A stretch of 64,000 nucleotides of DNA from G965202915 sp965205955. GTDB lineage: Bacteria; Pseudomonadota; Gammaproteobacteria; Eutrophobiales; Eutrophobiaceae. The position numbers were made by a program, and so were the translations under genes. Numbering within the stretch: position 1 is the stretch's first letter; each line of letters starts with the position of its first letter. Location of the stretch: the NCBI GenBank assembly GCA_965205955.1, contig OZ242192.1, positions 1,612,001-1,676,000 of the forward strand, given 5' to 3'. Shown piece by piece: positions 33,166-41,491 of this stretch. The notes beneath the pieces were generated by a model. That model made no database searches. It saw only the letters and a program-made list of their open reading frames with translations, and was not told the DNA's origin.

Positions 33166-35373
33166 ATGGGAAAGAAAGTATCAAAGAAAAGCGGCAAGTC
33201 ACCCGTGAAGTTGACGAAAGATCCCGCGCGGGAAATGCCGGTTAAGAGCGCATCGTCCCAATCGGCACGGAAAGGGGGAAAGTTCCTCATTGTCGGTTTG
33301 GTCATTGTGCTTTTGCTGGGGCTTTTTCTACGGTATAGCGAAACGGGTTTCCGTCAAGACCATGAAGATCTGTATTACTATGACGGCCAGCCGGTGTTAA
33401 TCAATGCGGACGGTTACTACTACCTGCGTTTTGCCCGCGACATACTGGAAGGCGGCTACGAGCGTTCCGATCCTTTGAGGAAAGCTCCCGACGGGGCGGA
33501 GCGACCGCTGCCCGCGCCTCTGCTTTCGCAACTCACTGCGGCGGTCGGCTTTGTAACCGGCGTTTCACTTGAGAAAGTGGCAACGTATCTCCCTCCGATT
33601 TTGGCGGTCTTGATTGTTTTCCCTCTGGTGTTCCTGATGAAACGGTTGGGCAAGGGCGGGATACGCGATGTGTTCGCGGTGAGTGCCGCGGCATTCTGTG
33701 TGTGCGGCGGTATCTATGTTACGAGAACAAGCGCCGGAGCTTTTGACACCGACTGCCTGAATGTTTTCTTCCTGCTGGCTGCGGCGGCGGCCGCCATGGG
33801 TTTTGCAAAAAATGCCGGCATCCGGCGGTATGTCTGGTTTGCCGCCGCTTTGCTCAATATGCTGCTCTTTTATCTGTGGTGGGATACCGCAAGGCAGGTG
33901 GCGATTATGATCTGTCTGGTCCCGCTGGCTCTGTCCGCCGCTCTTTATTACCGTCCGGCGAAAAAGGAAGCGCGGGTTTTCGGCGGTGTGCTGCTGCTGT
34001 GCTGCCTCGTCGTTTACTTTGCGGCATGGGATGTGATTATGTCCGATTTTTCCATCAGCGATGACGAACAACTGTTTGCGAAATCGGTTTCGGGCATCAC
34101 ATATCCGGACGCAATAGAAAATGTCGCCGAACTGAAACCCTTGAGCTGGTCGGAAATTGTAAAGCAGACCGCCGTGTGGAGTCCGGCGTTTATCGCCCTT
34201 GTGCTCGGTTTTATTGCCTATCTCCGGTCGCTGGGAAAGGATGCGGTGTTCTTGCTTGTTCCCTTGACCGTCGCCCTGACGGCTTTTGTGTTTGGACTTC
34301 GCATACTGATTTTCTGGATACCGCTGCTGGCTCTTGGAGGCGGTTATCTGGCAAATCTTATTTCCCTGCGCGTGGGGGCGGTCAACCGATGGCTGTTTTT
34401 TACGGTGTGCGCCGTCCCGTTGATTTGGATTGTTCCGCCCGTTACGGCGAAGTTGAGGCAGCCGCCCTCCGCTCCGAGCATGGTTAACTTTCTGCCGGTG
34501 GTTGAAGCCGTCAAAAAGCACACCCCCGAGGATGCGGTTATCTGGACGAACTGGGTTGCCGGGTATCCGATTATGTATTACACACGGCGCAGGGTGATTG
34601 CGGACGGGCAGTTTCAGTCCGGCGCCAGGAGGATGGTTACCTATCTCCCGATGGCGTCTTCCGATGCGCGGTTTTCCGCGAACTTTATGCGCTTTTATAT
34701 GAAGCACGGCTTCGGAGCGTTTGAGCGGCTTCTTATAATCGGCGGCAGCAGCGAGCATCCGGGCGATTTTCTGGGCAAACTCTTTGGGGATGAAAAAGAG
34801 AGGTCCGTTCAAACATTCCTCAAGCACATCAAAGGGCACAAACTTGCCGAAACCGTCACAAACGCACGTGAAGCCGAAAGGTACCTCTTTCCGTCCGATA
34901 TTCCCCCGACCTATTTCTACCTGCATCGTGAACTTGTTTCGGGGCACTGGTATCGCTTCGGCACGTGGAACGCGTATGAAGCTCGCCCCGGCGGGGAGGT
35001 TTATGTCGGCGCGGTTGAACAGATCAGACTTGAGGGCGACACGGTGAAAACCCCGGGCTTTTCATTCAATATCAACGAAGGGACAACGCTTCGCATTTCC
35101 GGCTTGGAAGGCGGCGGCGCGCGCAAGCCGATGAAGCGGTATGTCTTTCACAACGGGGAATCGCTTGAGTCAAAGGAGTACGATGCGGGGGATGACGGCT
35201 TTCATTTTGAATGGATAGCCGCCTCCGGTTTCGGCGTTTTGCAGAGCGGGAACATGGCTGAGACCGTTTTCAACAAACTGTTCATAAGGCATTCCTTCAG
35301 TCCCGAATCTTTTACGCCCGTTGATGTGAAGACGCCGCGCTACCAACTCTGGAAACTTACTTCAACCAACTGA
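33166..35373 (+). CDS. STT3/PglB-family oligosaccharyltransferase with atypical WWDYG motif
   Basis: 735 residues. STT3/PglB enzymes move a lipid-linked glycan to asparagine of secreted proteins in the periplasm. Visible: a basic Ser/Lys-rich N tail (1-38), a first membrane helix (39-57), the first acidic motif NADGYYYLRFARD (metal site in PglB), the second motif TRTSAGAFDTDCLN, about 11-13 membrane segments up to residue 440 including YLWWDTAR and the conserved arginine in FGLRILIFW, then a periplasmic domain. Where PglB reads WWDYGYP, this protein reads N-W-V-A-G-Y-P (residues 462-468), so the acceptor-binding W and D are not conserved. The C-terminal domain is globular (GHWYRFGTWNAYEA). 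Codon use is much more G+C-rich than on either side, suggesting transfer. Confidence 0.8.
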   Translation: MGKKVSKKSGKSPVKLTKDPAREMPVKSASSQSARKGGKFLIVGLVIVLLLGLFLRYSETGFRQDHEDLYYYDGQPVLINADGYYYLRFARDILEGGYERSDPLRKAPDGAERPLPAPLLSQLTAAVGFVTGVSLEKVATYLPPILAVLIVFPLVFLMKRLGKGGIRDVFAVSAAAFCVCGGIYVTRTSAGAFDTDCLNVFFLLAAAAAAMGFAKNAGIRRYVWFAAALLNMLLFYLWWDTARQVAIMICLVPLALSAALYYRPAKKEARVFGGVLLLCCLVVYFAAWDVIMSDFSISDDEQLFAKSVSGITYPDAIENVAELKPLSWSEIVKQTAVWSPAFIALVLGFIAYLRSLGKDAVFLLVPLTVALTAFVFGLRILIFWIPLLALGGGYLANLISLRVGAVNRWLFFTVCAVPLIWIVPPVTAKLRQPPSAPSMVNFLPVVEAVKKHTPEDAVIWTNWVAGYPIMYYTRRRVIADGQFQSGARRMVTYLPMASSDARFSANFMRFYMKHGFGAFERLLIIGGSSEHPGDFLGKLFGDEKERSVQTFLKHIKGHKLAETVTNAREAERYLFPSDIPPTYFYLHRELVSGHWYRFGTWNAYEARPGGEVYVGAVEQIRLEGDTVKTPGFSFNINEGTTLRISGLEGGGARKPMKRYVFHNGESLESKEYDAGDDGFHFEWIAASGFGVLQSGNMAETVFNKLFIRHSFSPESFTPVDVKTPRYQLWKLTSTN

Positions 35374-35377
35374 TTTG

Positions 35378-36412
35378 ATGTCTCCCCAAAATATCATAGC
35401 CGTCATACCGGCATACAATCCGGACAGCCGTTTGACTGAAATCGTGAACGATCTTGCGGGCGCGATGAAAGTTGTAGTCGTCAATGACGGCAGCGATGAC
35501 GGGAGTGTCTTTGAGAGTCTGTCCCGCAAGGACGGTGTTACGGTTCTCAATCACCGGCGCAACCGGGGAAAGGGCGCGGCGCTGAAGACGGCGTTTGAGG
35601 AGGTGTTGAAATCGCACGGCAATGCGGACGCCGTGGTTACGCTTGACGCCGACGGGCAGCATCTGGTTGATGATGTGAAAAAGGTTGTCGCAACCGCAAG
35701 GGCGGATGCAAAAGCGGTTACTTTGGGAGTGCGGTCGTTTGACCGGAACGTTCCCCTGCTTTCCCGGATTGGGAACCTGCTGACGGTTTTTGTCATCCGC
35801 CTGATTGTCCGGCGGAAAATATCGGACACACAGACCGGACTGCGCGTTATCCCGCTTTCGCTTCTGAAAACATTACACGGCATCCGCTATGACGGGTATG
35901 AGTTTGAGACGGAAATGTTGATGGTGACGGAGAGGGAACGATACGAAATCAGGGAGACGCCCATACGGACGGTCTATATTGACGAAAACAGAGGTTCGCA
36001 TTTCCATCCGGTTGTGGATTCCATGAAAATCTACTGGGTTCTCCTCAGGCATGTTTTTGCCGGACTGCTGTCCGCGGTGATTGACACGGTGGTTTTTCTG
36101 GCGGTTTATTTCCTTGGAGCCCCGTTGCTTGTGAGCGTCTATACGGGACGGGTTGCGAGCATGTTTGTGAACTTTACGCTTCTCCGGCGTTTTGCCTTCC
36201 GCGCGGATGACGGAAGCGCGTCCGTCAAAGCCAAGTATCTTGCCCAGGTGTTGGTGATAGGTTTGCTGGTGTTTTGCATTTTAAGTTTGCTGGACAAACG
36301 CGCCGGAATAAGTCCTGTTTATTCAAAAGTTCCGGTGGAGTTTGTCATGTATTTTGTTAACTTTGCCATACAGAAGCGCTTTGTTTTCAAAAGAAGTGGA
36401 CCCTATTATTAG
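35378..36412 (+). CDS. GT2 glycosyltransferase fused to a GtrA-like membrane domain
   Basis: 344 residues. Residues 1-215 are a GT-A fold family-2 transferase like dolichol-phosphate mannose synthase: AVIPAYNPDSRL, VVVVNDGSDDGS, NRGKGAALKTA, the metal-binding TLDADGQH and SDTQTGLRVIP. Residues about 225-340 hold four membrane segments of GtrA type (AGLLSAVIDTVVFLAVYFLG, RVASMFVNFTLLRRFAF, YFVNFAIQKRFVF). Such fusions charge a polyprenyl phosphate with one sugar and help flip it, making a donor for the transferase encoded five bases upstream. The stop codon and last codons (GPYY) lie inside the terminal repeat of an IS, so the natural C terminus was probably trimmed. G+C-rich like its partner. 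Confidence 0.85.
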   Translation: MSPQNIIAVIPAYNPDSRLTEIVNDLAGAMKVVVVNDGSDDGSVFESLSRKDGVTVLNHRRNRGKGAALKTAFEEVLKSHGNADAVVTLDADGQHLVDDVKKVVATARADAKAVTLGVRSFDRNVPLLSRIGNLLTVFVIRLIVRRKISDTQTGLRVIPLSLLKTLHGIRYDGYEFETEMLMVTERERYEIRETPIRTVYIDENRGSHFHPVVDSMKIYWVLLRHVFAGLLSAVIDTVVFLAVYFLGAPLLVSVYTGRVASMFVNFTLLRRFAFRADDGSASVKAKYLAQVLVIGLLVFCILSLLDKRAGISPVYSKVPVEFVMYFVNFAIQKRFVFKRSGPYY

Positions 36413-36730
36413 GACAGCCTGGCAGCGATGTTAAGATGTAGTTGGTTTATGGTTATGCTGCCAAAGCAAGGTAGGCTTCCTCGGGTGTCTGATCACCCAG
36501 ATTCGAGTGAGGCCGTTCCTCAATGAGTTCGCCGATCTTGGCCTGTAGCGTTTTGATCTCCGCTTCTGGTCCAGGGTTGCGCTTGCCTTTTCTGGTGAAG
36601 GGGTCCTTCATGCCATCAAGCGCCTCGCGCTTTCAGCTCAGGAGAATATGGCTTTCGTTTTGCCATTTGTGCAGCTCCTTATATAAAATAGACTACACCT
36701 TAAACAACTGTCCAAATTTTGGGGACCATT
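36395..36730 (-). mobile_element. Internally deleted IS3-type element
   Basis: Terminal inverted repeats AGTGGACC...GGACAG at 36,395-36,417 and the reverse at 36,708-36,730 bound a 336-bp relic. Read leftward, ATG 36,666 opens MAKRKPYSPELKAR (start of an IS3 OrfA), then a shifted frame gives GPEAEIKTLQAKIGELI, and the last part is the end of OrfB (EERPHSNLGDQTPEEAYLAL) stopping at 36,453. About 1 kb including the DDE core is deleted. The right end is the inverted partner of the end at 32,403. Confidence 0.8.
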
Positions 36731-36786
36731 TCTGCCAGTGTGCATACTGTTTTCCAGTCGCCTGAATTGTAATATCGATTATAGCC

Positions 36787-37539
36787 ATGTTGGAAAAAAT
36801 TCTCTTTTTCAGAAAAAAGATCGCTGCTAAAAAGGCGAAACAAAGTAATGGCGCCGCGGGCGAAGATCGTCAAACCGATGTCAGGGAGCGGGAGACGGCA
36901 TTGTATGGCAATGATACCCTGTCGAAGCAGCGTCTCTACGAGGAATGGGTGGGCAGGGAAGAATGGATTTTAAAGACCGAAGGGATCCCGCTGTTGCTGG
37001 GTATGGATCCCGATCAATGCGATATAAATAATGCCACGGAAAACACTACAGAAGAAATGGCCTCGCTTTGGCGGCATGCCCAGGCTTGTGCAACGCAAAA
37101 TCTGCTGGTAGTAGTGAATTTAGAGCAGGAGCCGGAAGAGTGGCGGGTAACGCCGGTTGCGTTATATCAGTGGGCTATGATAAGCCGTGTTTCCATGCCG
37201 GCGGAATTGATGGGCTTGGCCGGGTTTGTGTTGCGGGCAGTTAAAAAACCTGTTTATGCAGAAAAGGACGCAAACACGCCCGAACTGAATAAATCAAAAA
37301 ATATAATTTTGCATCAGAAGATGGCGCTGGGAGCCGCATTGGCCCTGCTTGCCAATCAGCGGGAACAATTTTTGGCGGAGACGGGCAGGGTGGATGCAGA
37401 TAAGATTGTGGCACAGATATTTGACAATAAAGGCGTGTGGTTCAGACGGGACAAGCCTTTATTATCAAAAACTGCAATGCGGGATTTAATAGAAGGATAT
37501 TTGGACTCAATCGCATCCGGCACACAGAGCAAAAACTGA
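36787..37539 (+). CDS. Hypothetical cytosolic protein
   Basis: 250 residues, no signal peptide. The N terminus is hydrophobic then strongly basic (MLEKILFFRKKIAAKKAKQ), followed by a charged linker (EDRQTDVREREtal). The body is mostly helical (EEMASLWRHAQACATQNLLV, HQKMALGAALALLANQREQF) with KTAMRDLIEGYLDSIASGTQ at the end. I do not recognise a family. Base composition returns to that of the chromosomal core. It converges with the VWA-FHA gene, the two stop codons lying back to back at 37,539/37,540, which suggests an old shared locus. It may belong functionally to that operon. Confidence 0.7.
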   Translation: MLEKILFFRKKIAAKKAKQSNGAAGEDRQTDVRERETALYGNDTLSKQRLYEEWVGREEWILKTEGIPLLLGMDPDQCDINNATENTTEEMASLWRHAQACATQNLLVVVNLEQEPEEWRVTPVALYQWAMISRVSMPAELMGLAGFVLRAVKKPVYAEKDANTPELNKSKNIILHQKMALGAALALLANQREQFLAETGRVDADKIVAQIFDNKGVWFRRDKPLLSKTAMRDLIEGYLDSIASGTQSKN

Positions 37540-39012
37540 CTAATTGATTTCCGGAAGTTTGGTTTTTTGCATAATGGTTCGTTCCTCCTGCAAATGTTCA
37601 ACGGAAAAACTGCTAAAACGCAGAAATATATCGCCAATCTCCAGAATATCGCCCTCATTCAGGGTGTGTCGCAATACTTTTTTATTATTGACATATACGC
37701 CGTTGGCCGATTCAAGGTCGATGATATCGAAGTCGCCATTCTGATTGCGGTGCAATTCCGCATGTCTCCTCGATATCGAGTTATCATCCAACGATAATTC
37801 ATTATCCCGGCCACGTCCTATGCGCCATATAGTCTTAGTGACCGGGTAGCAGGCAGCCGTCTCATCCTGTTTGATCAAATAGGCATAAGGCTTGTATTCA
37901 GGCCTCCTATCCCTTGGCGATTTTCCGGGTCTGTTATCGCGCTTCCACAGTATCAGCAGGGTGGCAAGTACCAACAGTGTTACTATGATTAAAGCGGCCG
38001 GCGGTCCATACCATAACCAAAGATTGATGGGTTGCGGTTTGTTTTGCTGTGCGGTGATTGGTGTCGACGCCTGCTCTTTTTTGGCAAGGGCAGTTTCTGC
38101 AATTTTTGCCGAGGGCAGCTTGAATGGGACCGATACGACAGCGCCTCCTTTATCCGTGTTGAATGTAAGAGTAAGCTCATGCGCCAGCAGAGAGCGGTTT
38201 GGTTTGATTCCATTGAGTCGTATAAGGATTTGCCCGCCGGTGTCGATATTATCAAATGCAGTTTTGATATAATCCGGTTGCAGTTCATAATTGCCGTCCA
38301 CCTCGACATATTCCCCTCCCGTTTCCTCACTGAGACGCCGTATTGTCTGGAGTGCCACGGATAAAGAGAGCGAGCGCGGATAACCGATGGAATTGATGAT
38401 TATATTCGACTGGTGCGCCGCCTTGATCACATCCTCATGAAAATAGGCCTTGTCCTCTGCCAGTCCGTCCGATAGCAGAAAAATAACCTTTCGATTCGCT
38501 TTGCTTTTCCTTAAAACGCCGATGGCCTTGATTGTGTTGCGGTAAAGTTCTGTGGTCCTGCCGGCAGTTTTGATTGACGCCAGGGCGGCAGTAATTTCAG
38601 AGGATGCCGCTCCGATTGGCGCCGCTATGGTCAGCCGTTTATCGAAGCTGGCAAGACCGATGCGATGATGAGGCGCCTTGGACCGCAGAATTTGTTGAAT
38701 ATGTTTTTTCTTGATTTCAACAACTTTTTTCCGAGCGGGATCGCTCGTATCTATAAGAAATAGAATGGCGGTAACTGCATTGTCCCATGGATAAATCCTT
38801 GTCTGTTCGAGCGGCAATGACCTTCCTTCATAGGCTGCATCGATCCCCAATTGCGTTTCCGGTGTCGGAATGCGGTAATCACATTCCAGCGATTCAAATT
38901 CATGTTGTTCACAGGATACAAACGGTGTTTCACCGTGCGCATCAGCCGCCGGACCGGCTGCCGGAAGTCCCAGAAGCGCAAGAAAGCAAATGAATTTTCT
39001 TGTCGCACGCAT
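37540..39012 (-). CDS. VWA and FHA domain membrane protein
   Basis: 490 residues. A signal peptide (FICFLALLGLPAAGPAADAH) leads to a periplasmic region with a von Willebrand A domain at about 75-260; the MIDAS motif is altered to FLIDTSDPA (D-T-S, not DxSxS), with a later GRTTELY and LLSDGLAEDK. One membrane helix follows (WLWYGPPAALIIVTLLVLAT, about 345-370). A cytosolic FHA domain (about 395-475) contains IGRGRDNELSLDDNSISRRH, SANGVYVNNKKVL and GDILEIGD; FHA domains read phosphothreonine. It could pass a cytosolic phospho-signal to an envelope partner. Last gene of the leftward operon. Confidence 0.8.
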   Translation of the reverse strand: MRATRKFICFLALLGLPAAGPAADAHGETPFVSCEQHEFESLECDYRIPTPETQLGIDAAYEGRSLPLEQTRIYPWDNAVTAILFLIDTSDPARKKVVEIKKKHIQQILRSKAPHHRIGLASFDKRLTIAAPIGAASSEITAALASIKTAGRTTELYRNTIKAIGVLRKSKANRKVIFLLSDGLAEDKAYFHEDVIKAAHQSNIIINSIGYPRSLSLSVALQTIRRLSEETGGEYVEVDGNYELQPDYIKTAFDNIDTGGQILIRLNGIKPNRSLLAHELTLTFNTDKGGAVVSVPFKLPSAKIAETALAKKEQASTPITAQQNKPQPINLWLWYGPPAALIIVTLLVLATLLILWKRDNRPGKSPRDRRPEYKPYAYLIKQDETAACYPVTKTIWRIGRGRDNELSLDDNSISRRHAELHRNQNGDFDIIDLESANGVYVNNKKVLRHTLNEGDILEIGDIFLRFSSFSVEHLQEERTIMQKTKLPEIN

Positions 39013-39029
39013 AGTATTTGCGCTAAGCC

Positions 39030-39545
39030 TTATTTATCCGGAAATAGCGGATCCGGCATATCATAAAACTCTATTTCTACCGAGATTTGAGTGGTGCGGC
39101 TGTCATCTTCCAGCTCCAATATATTTTCTTCAGGCTCTTTAAATTCGCCCAGTTGATCTATATCTTTGTGGATCTTGCTGTTCACACTGATGATTTTCTC
39201 ATGGAGAAGATCGGAATAGGCCAGTTTATATGCCCTGGGCGGGGCGGTGATGATCATATTTTCTATTTGCGCCAACCACAGATAGATAGCGCCGTCGTCT
39301 CCGGTTTGTTTATCGGGCTGTTCCACATAGGCGGAGAGCACTCTGAAGCGTTCCGGCGGGGTTTGTTTTGTCGGCCAGCCCAGCAAAGGCGGGAATGACA
39401 TATAAGTGACCATATAAAAGACTGAGGTTAGTATTATCGCCCCCGCCTTTACCGACCATGACCATTTCGAGTACAGATTGATGCTCAACAACAGAACGGC
39501 AAGCAGAATATACGCAACGACTATACCTATAATTCCCAGTGTCAT
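39030..39545 (-). CDS. Membrane protein of the envelope operon
   Basis: 171 residues with two N-terminal membrane helices (about 4-23 and 33-52) followed by a soluble region of about 115 residues. That region has RVLSAYVEQPDKQTGDDGAI, WLAQIENMIITAPPRAYKLA, an acidic EFKEPEENILELEDDS and a short beta-like tail (QISVEIEFYDMPDPLFP). It lies 17 bases before the VWA-FHA gene and 58 after the ExbD-like gene. No family recognised. Confidence 0.7.
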   Translation of the reverse strand: MTLGIIGIVVAYILLAVLLLSINLYSKWSWSVKAGAIILTSVFYMVTYMSFPPLLGWPTKQTPPERFRVLSAYVEQPDKQTGDDGAIYLWLAQIENMIITAPPRAYKLAYSDLLHEKIISVNSKIHKDIDQLGEFKEPEENILELEDDSRTTQISVEIEFYDMPDPLFPDK

Positions 39546-39603
39546 TTCTTGCTATCTCCAGAATATTGTTTTTTCGCCGATCGGTTTTATTCGACGATTG
39601 CCC

Positions 39604-40197
39604 TTAACCGATTAGCACCAGTTTTTTAGGCAGAAAATTAATATTGGATATCTTGCCGTGGCGTCCAATTCTGAACCGCAGCGCCGTTTTCTCTACCCCC
39701 ACTTCTTCCAGGGTAACCGTTCCATAATAGATCACCTCGAGTGCCGGATTGACTTTGACCAGACGCACGTTTACATCCACCGGGTCTTTTGTTTCGGTGG
39801 CATAATAATGCACGTTGACCACATACTCGCCTTTTACTACCCCGCGAAGGGTAACAATTTCCTGGTTCAGCGGATTTTGCAGTTCTTCCCCATTGACGAC
39901 GATCGTGTCATTGACCAATCCCCGGTCATCCCGGTCCAGATGCAACAAACCAGCCTCGGGACTTCTGAACCAGATCACCTGTCCGTCAGGATCCTCTACC
40001 CAGACATCGATATCATCCGGATTATTATCCTCCCAACTGATAGTCAGTATATATTCTGCCTTTGGATCGATGATCCCTGTTTTGGCCTCCGGGTTCATGA
40101 ACATGATAGCCACAAGAAACAGGAAGGTAAATCCCAATAGTGCGTTGAACAGCAAATCAGTAAACGGGTCGGATTTCATTCTGTCTTTCGTTCTCAT
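39604..40197 (-). CDS. ExbD/TolR-like single-pass envelope protein
   Basis: 197 residues. The N terminus is short and basic (MRTKDRMKSDPFTDLLFNAL), then one membrane helix (about 15-35, LGFTFLFLVAIMFM). A D-x-x-x-N-ALLGF pattern inside recalls ExbD/TolR/MotB helices with a proton-carrying aspartate. The periplasmic part is beta-rich (AEYILTISWEDNNPDDIDVW, GLLHLDRDDRG, VVKGEYVVNVHYYATETKDP), unlike the usual ExbD or OmpA-like domain. It directly follows a MotA/TolQ-type channel gene, so it is the likely stator partner. The homology is inferred from topology and context. Confidence 0.6.
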   Translation of the reverse strand: MRTKDRMKSDPFTDLLFNALLGFTFLFLVAIMFMNPEAKTGIIDPKAEYILTISWEDNNPDDIDVWVEDPDGQVIWFRSPEAGLLHLDRDDRGLVNDTIVVNGEELQNPLNQEIVTLRGVVKGEYVVNVHYYATETKDPVDVNVRLVKVNPALEVIYYGTVTLEEVGVEKTALRFRIGRHGKISNINFLPKKLVLIG

Positions 40198-40214
40198 AAT
40201 AGCTGCTCTTGGCG

Positions 40215-40958
40215 CTACACCATTTTGGGAATAACGTGGACATGGGTGAGATGCCTGATAATTTCAAGCAGTTCGTCCACGTGCCGATCGATCATATGAT
40301 ATTGCACTGCGGCCAGCATGCTGCAGATCAGGCCGGTCAGAGTGGTATATAAAGCCGTACCCATGCCGGTGCTCATATGTCTCAGTATTTTTTGCATTGT
40401 GGCGACATCGAAATCGGCAATATCGGCAATCGAGCCCAGCATGAAGATAAATCCGATGATCGTGCCCAAAAGTCCGAGTTTCAGCATGATATCAGCCATA
40501 AACCAGCCAATCTCCTGCGGTCCCTTGAGCCGTGATTCATACACTTCCAGCAAGTCGGAAGAATCGATGGTGGCATCATTATCCCTGTTTTTCCTGCGGC
40601 TGTCGCGATAATACACATCACTGAGGTACTCTGTCATTACCGAATGCGGCAATACGCTGTTCTGATTCAATCGGATGCCGCCACTGTCTTCGCTGAGGCT
40701 GAATGCCTGTTCGTTCCGCACCATTAGCCTGATTCTCCGCGAAAGATTATGCTGTTTGGACACAATATAAATGCGTCTACCGCAATGCAGTGTGACAAGG
40801 ATATAGATCGCGCTGATAGCCCATGAAATTTTGCTTTTATCTACGGCAAACAGCAGTTGTATAATGTTTTCATACCAGGCGGTAAGTAAAGCGAATGCGA
40901 TCAATCCCGAGAGGATTAACCATCTGAGCAATAGCACATGTTCGGGTTTATCTTGCAT
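40215..40958 (-). CDS. MotA/TolQ/ExbB-type proton-channel protein
   Basis: 247 residues with four predicted membrane segments (about 12-30, 42-60, 158-182 and 196-222). The conserved family region is IMLKLGLLGTIIGFIFMLGS followed by STGMGTALYTTLTGLICSML, matching the third and fourth helices of MotA/TolQ/ExbB proteins. A cytosolic loop of about 95 charged residues separates helices 2 and 3. ATG overlaps the stop of the upstream lipoprotein gene (TGATG), so translation is coupled. Proteins of this kind turn proton flow into movement across the envelope; the target here is unknown. Confidence 0.85.
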   Translation of the reverse strand: MQDKPEHVLLLRWLILSGLIAFALLTAWYENIIQLLFAVDKSKISWAISAIYILVTLHCGRRIYIVSKQHNLSRRIRLMVRNEQAFSLSEDSGGIRLNQNSVLPHSVMTEYLSDVYYRDSRRKNRDNDATIDSSDLLEVYESRLKGPQEIGWFMADIMLKLGLLGTIIGFIFMLGSIADIADFDVATMQKILRHMSTGMGTALYTTLTGLICSMLAAVQYHMIDRHVDELLEIIRHLTHVHVIPKMV

Positions 40959-41491
40959 CAGGTATCGGGTTTTTCCAAAAAATCCAATTCATCCATTAAA
41001 AAAGGCTCATCTTCTGCCGCGTATTTTACTATTTTGCGCAGTATAGTATTTATATAGGCAGATATTTTTCTCATCTCATAGGAACCGGCATTTTCCGGCA
41101 ATAATACCGTGCCGACAACAATTCCATCCTTCCTTTCACTGATGCTGAGTCTATAGGGGCAGTGATAGATAAAATCTGCATCAAGCGACAACATTTCCTC
41201 GGCATAGCTCAGATTGCAGAACAGTATTATTTCATAAAGAGGGAAGCCGGAGTCATTTCTTTTGCGGATGGCGCTGCCTATTTTAAGGCTGCCGGTAATC
41301 CTGAAATTATTCTCGGAAATAATAAATTCCGCATCCTGAATGGTTTCTTCAAAGGTTTTCTCACTCCGCTGTTCGATCACCTTTGGCGGCTTGTAGGAAC
41401 ACGCAGTAATCAGGACGAATGCGCCAAGCAGTGCGAATACATTATAATAATTGCCTCCAAAACCTGCCTTGGAAGCGATACATTCATTCAC
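40958..41491 (-). CDS. DUF302-like lipoprotein
   Basis: 177 residues. An N-terminal hydrophobic stretch ends in the lipobox LITAC (cysteine about residue 31), so the protein should be lipid-anchored. The body resembles DUF302: AEFIISENNFRITGSLKIGS, LYEIILFCNLSYAEEMLSLD, YHCPYRLSISERKDGIVVGT. The C-terminal 45 residues are helical. The start overlaps the end of the L,D-transpeptidase gene by eight bases, and the stop overlaps the channel gene. Confidence 0.7.
   Translation of the reverse strand: MNECIASKAGFGGNYYNVFALLGAFVLITACSYKPPKVIEQRSEKTFEETIQDAEFIISENNFRITGSLKIGSAIRKRNDSGFPLYEIILFCNLSYAEEMLSLDADFIYHCPYRLSISERKDGIVVGTVLLPENAGSYEMRKISAYINTILRKIVKYAAEDEPFLMDELDFLEKPDT

Noticed and set aside
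33565..34947. 460-codon open frame on the minus strand across the oligosaccharyltransferase gene
   Set aside because: It is antisense to a gene with clear STT3 motifs and arises from the high G+C codon use there. The product (NHRQKVNHARSGGRL-like) has no domain pattern.
38787..38993. Plus-strand frames within the leftward envelope operon (several of 60-160 codons)
   Set aside because: All are shadows of genes with signal peptides, domains and proper spacing on the minus strand.
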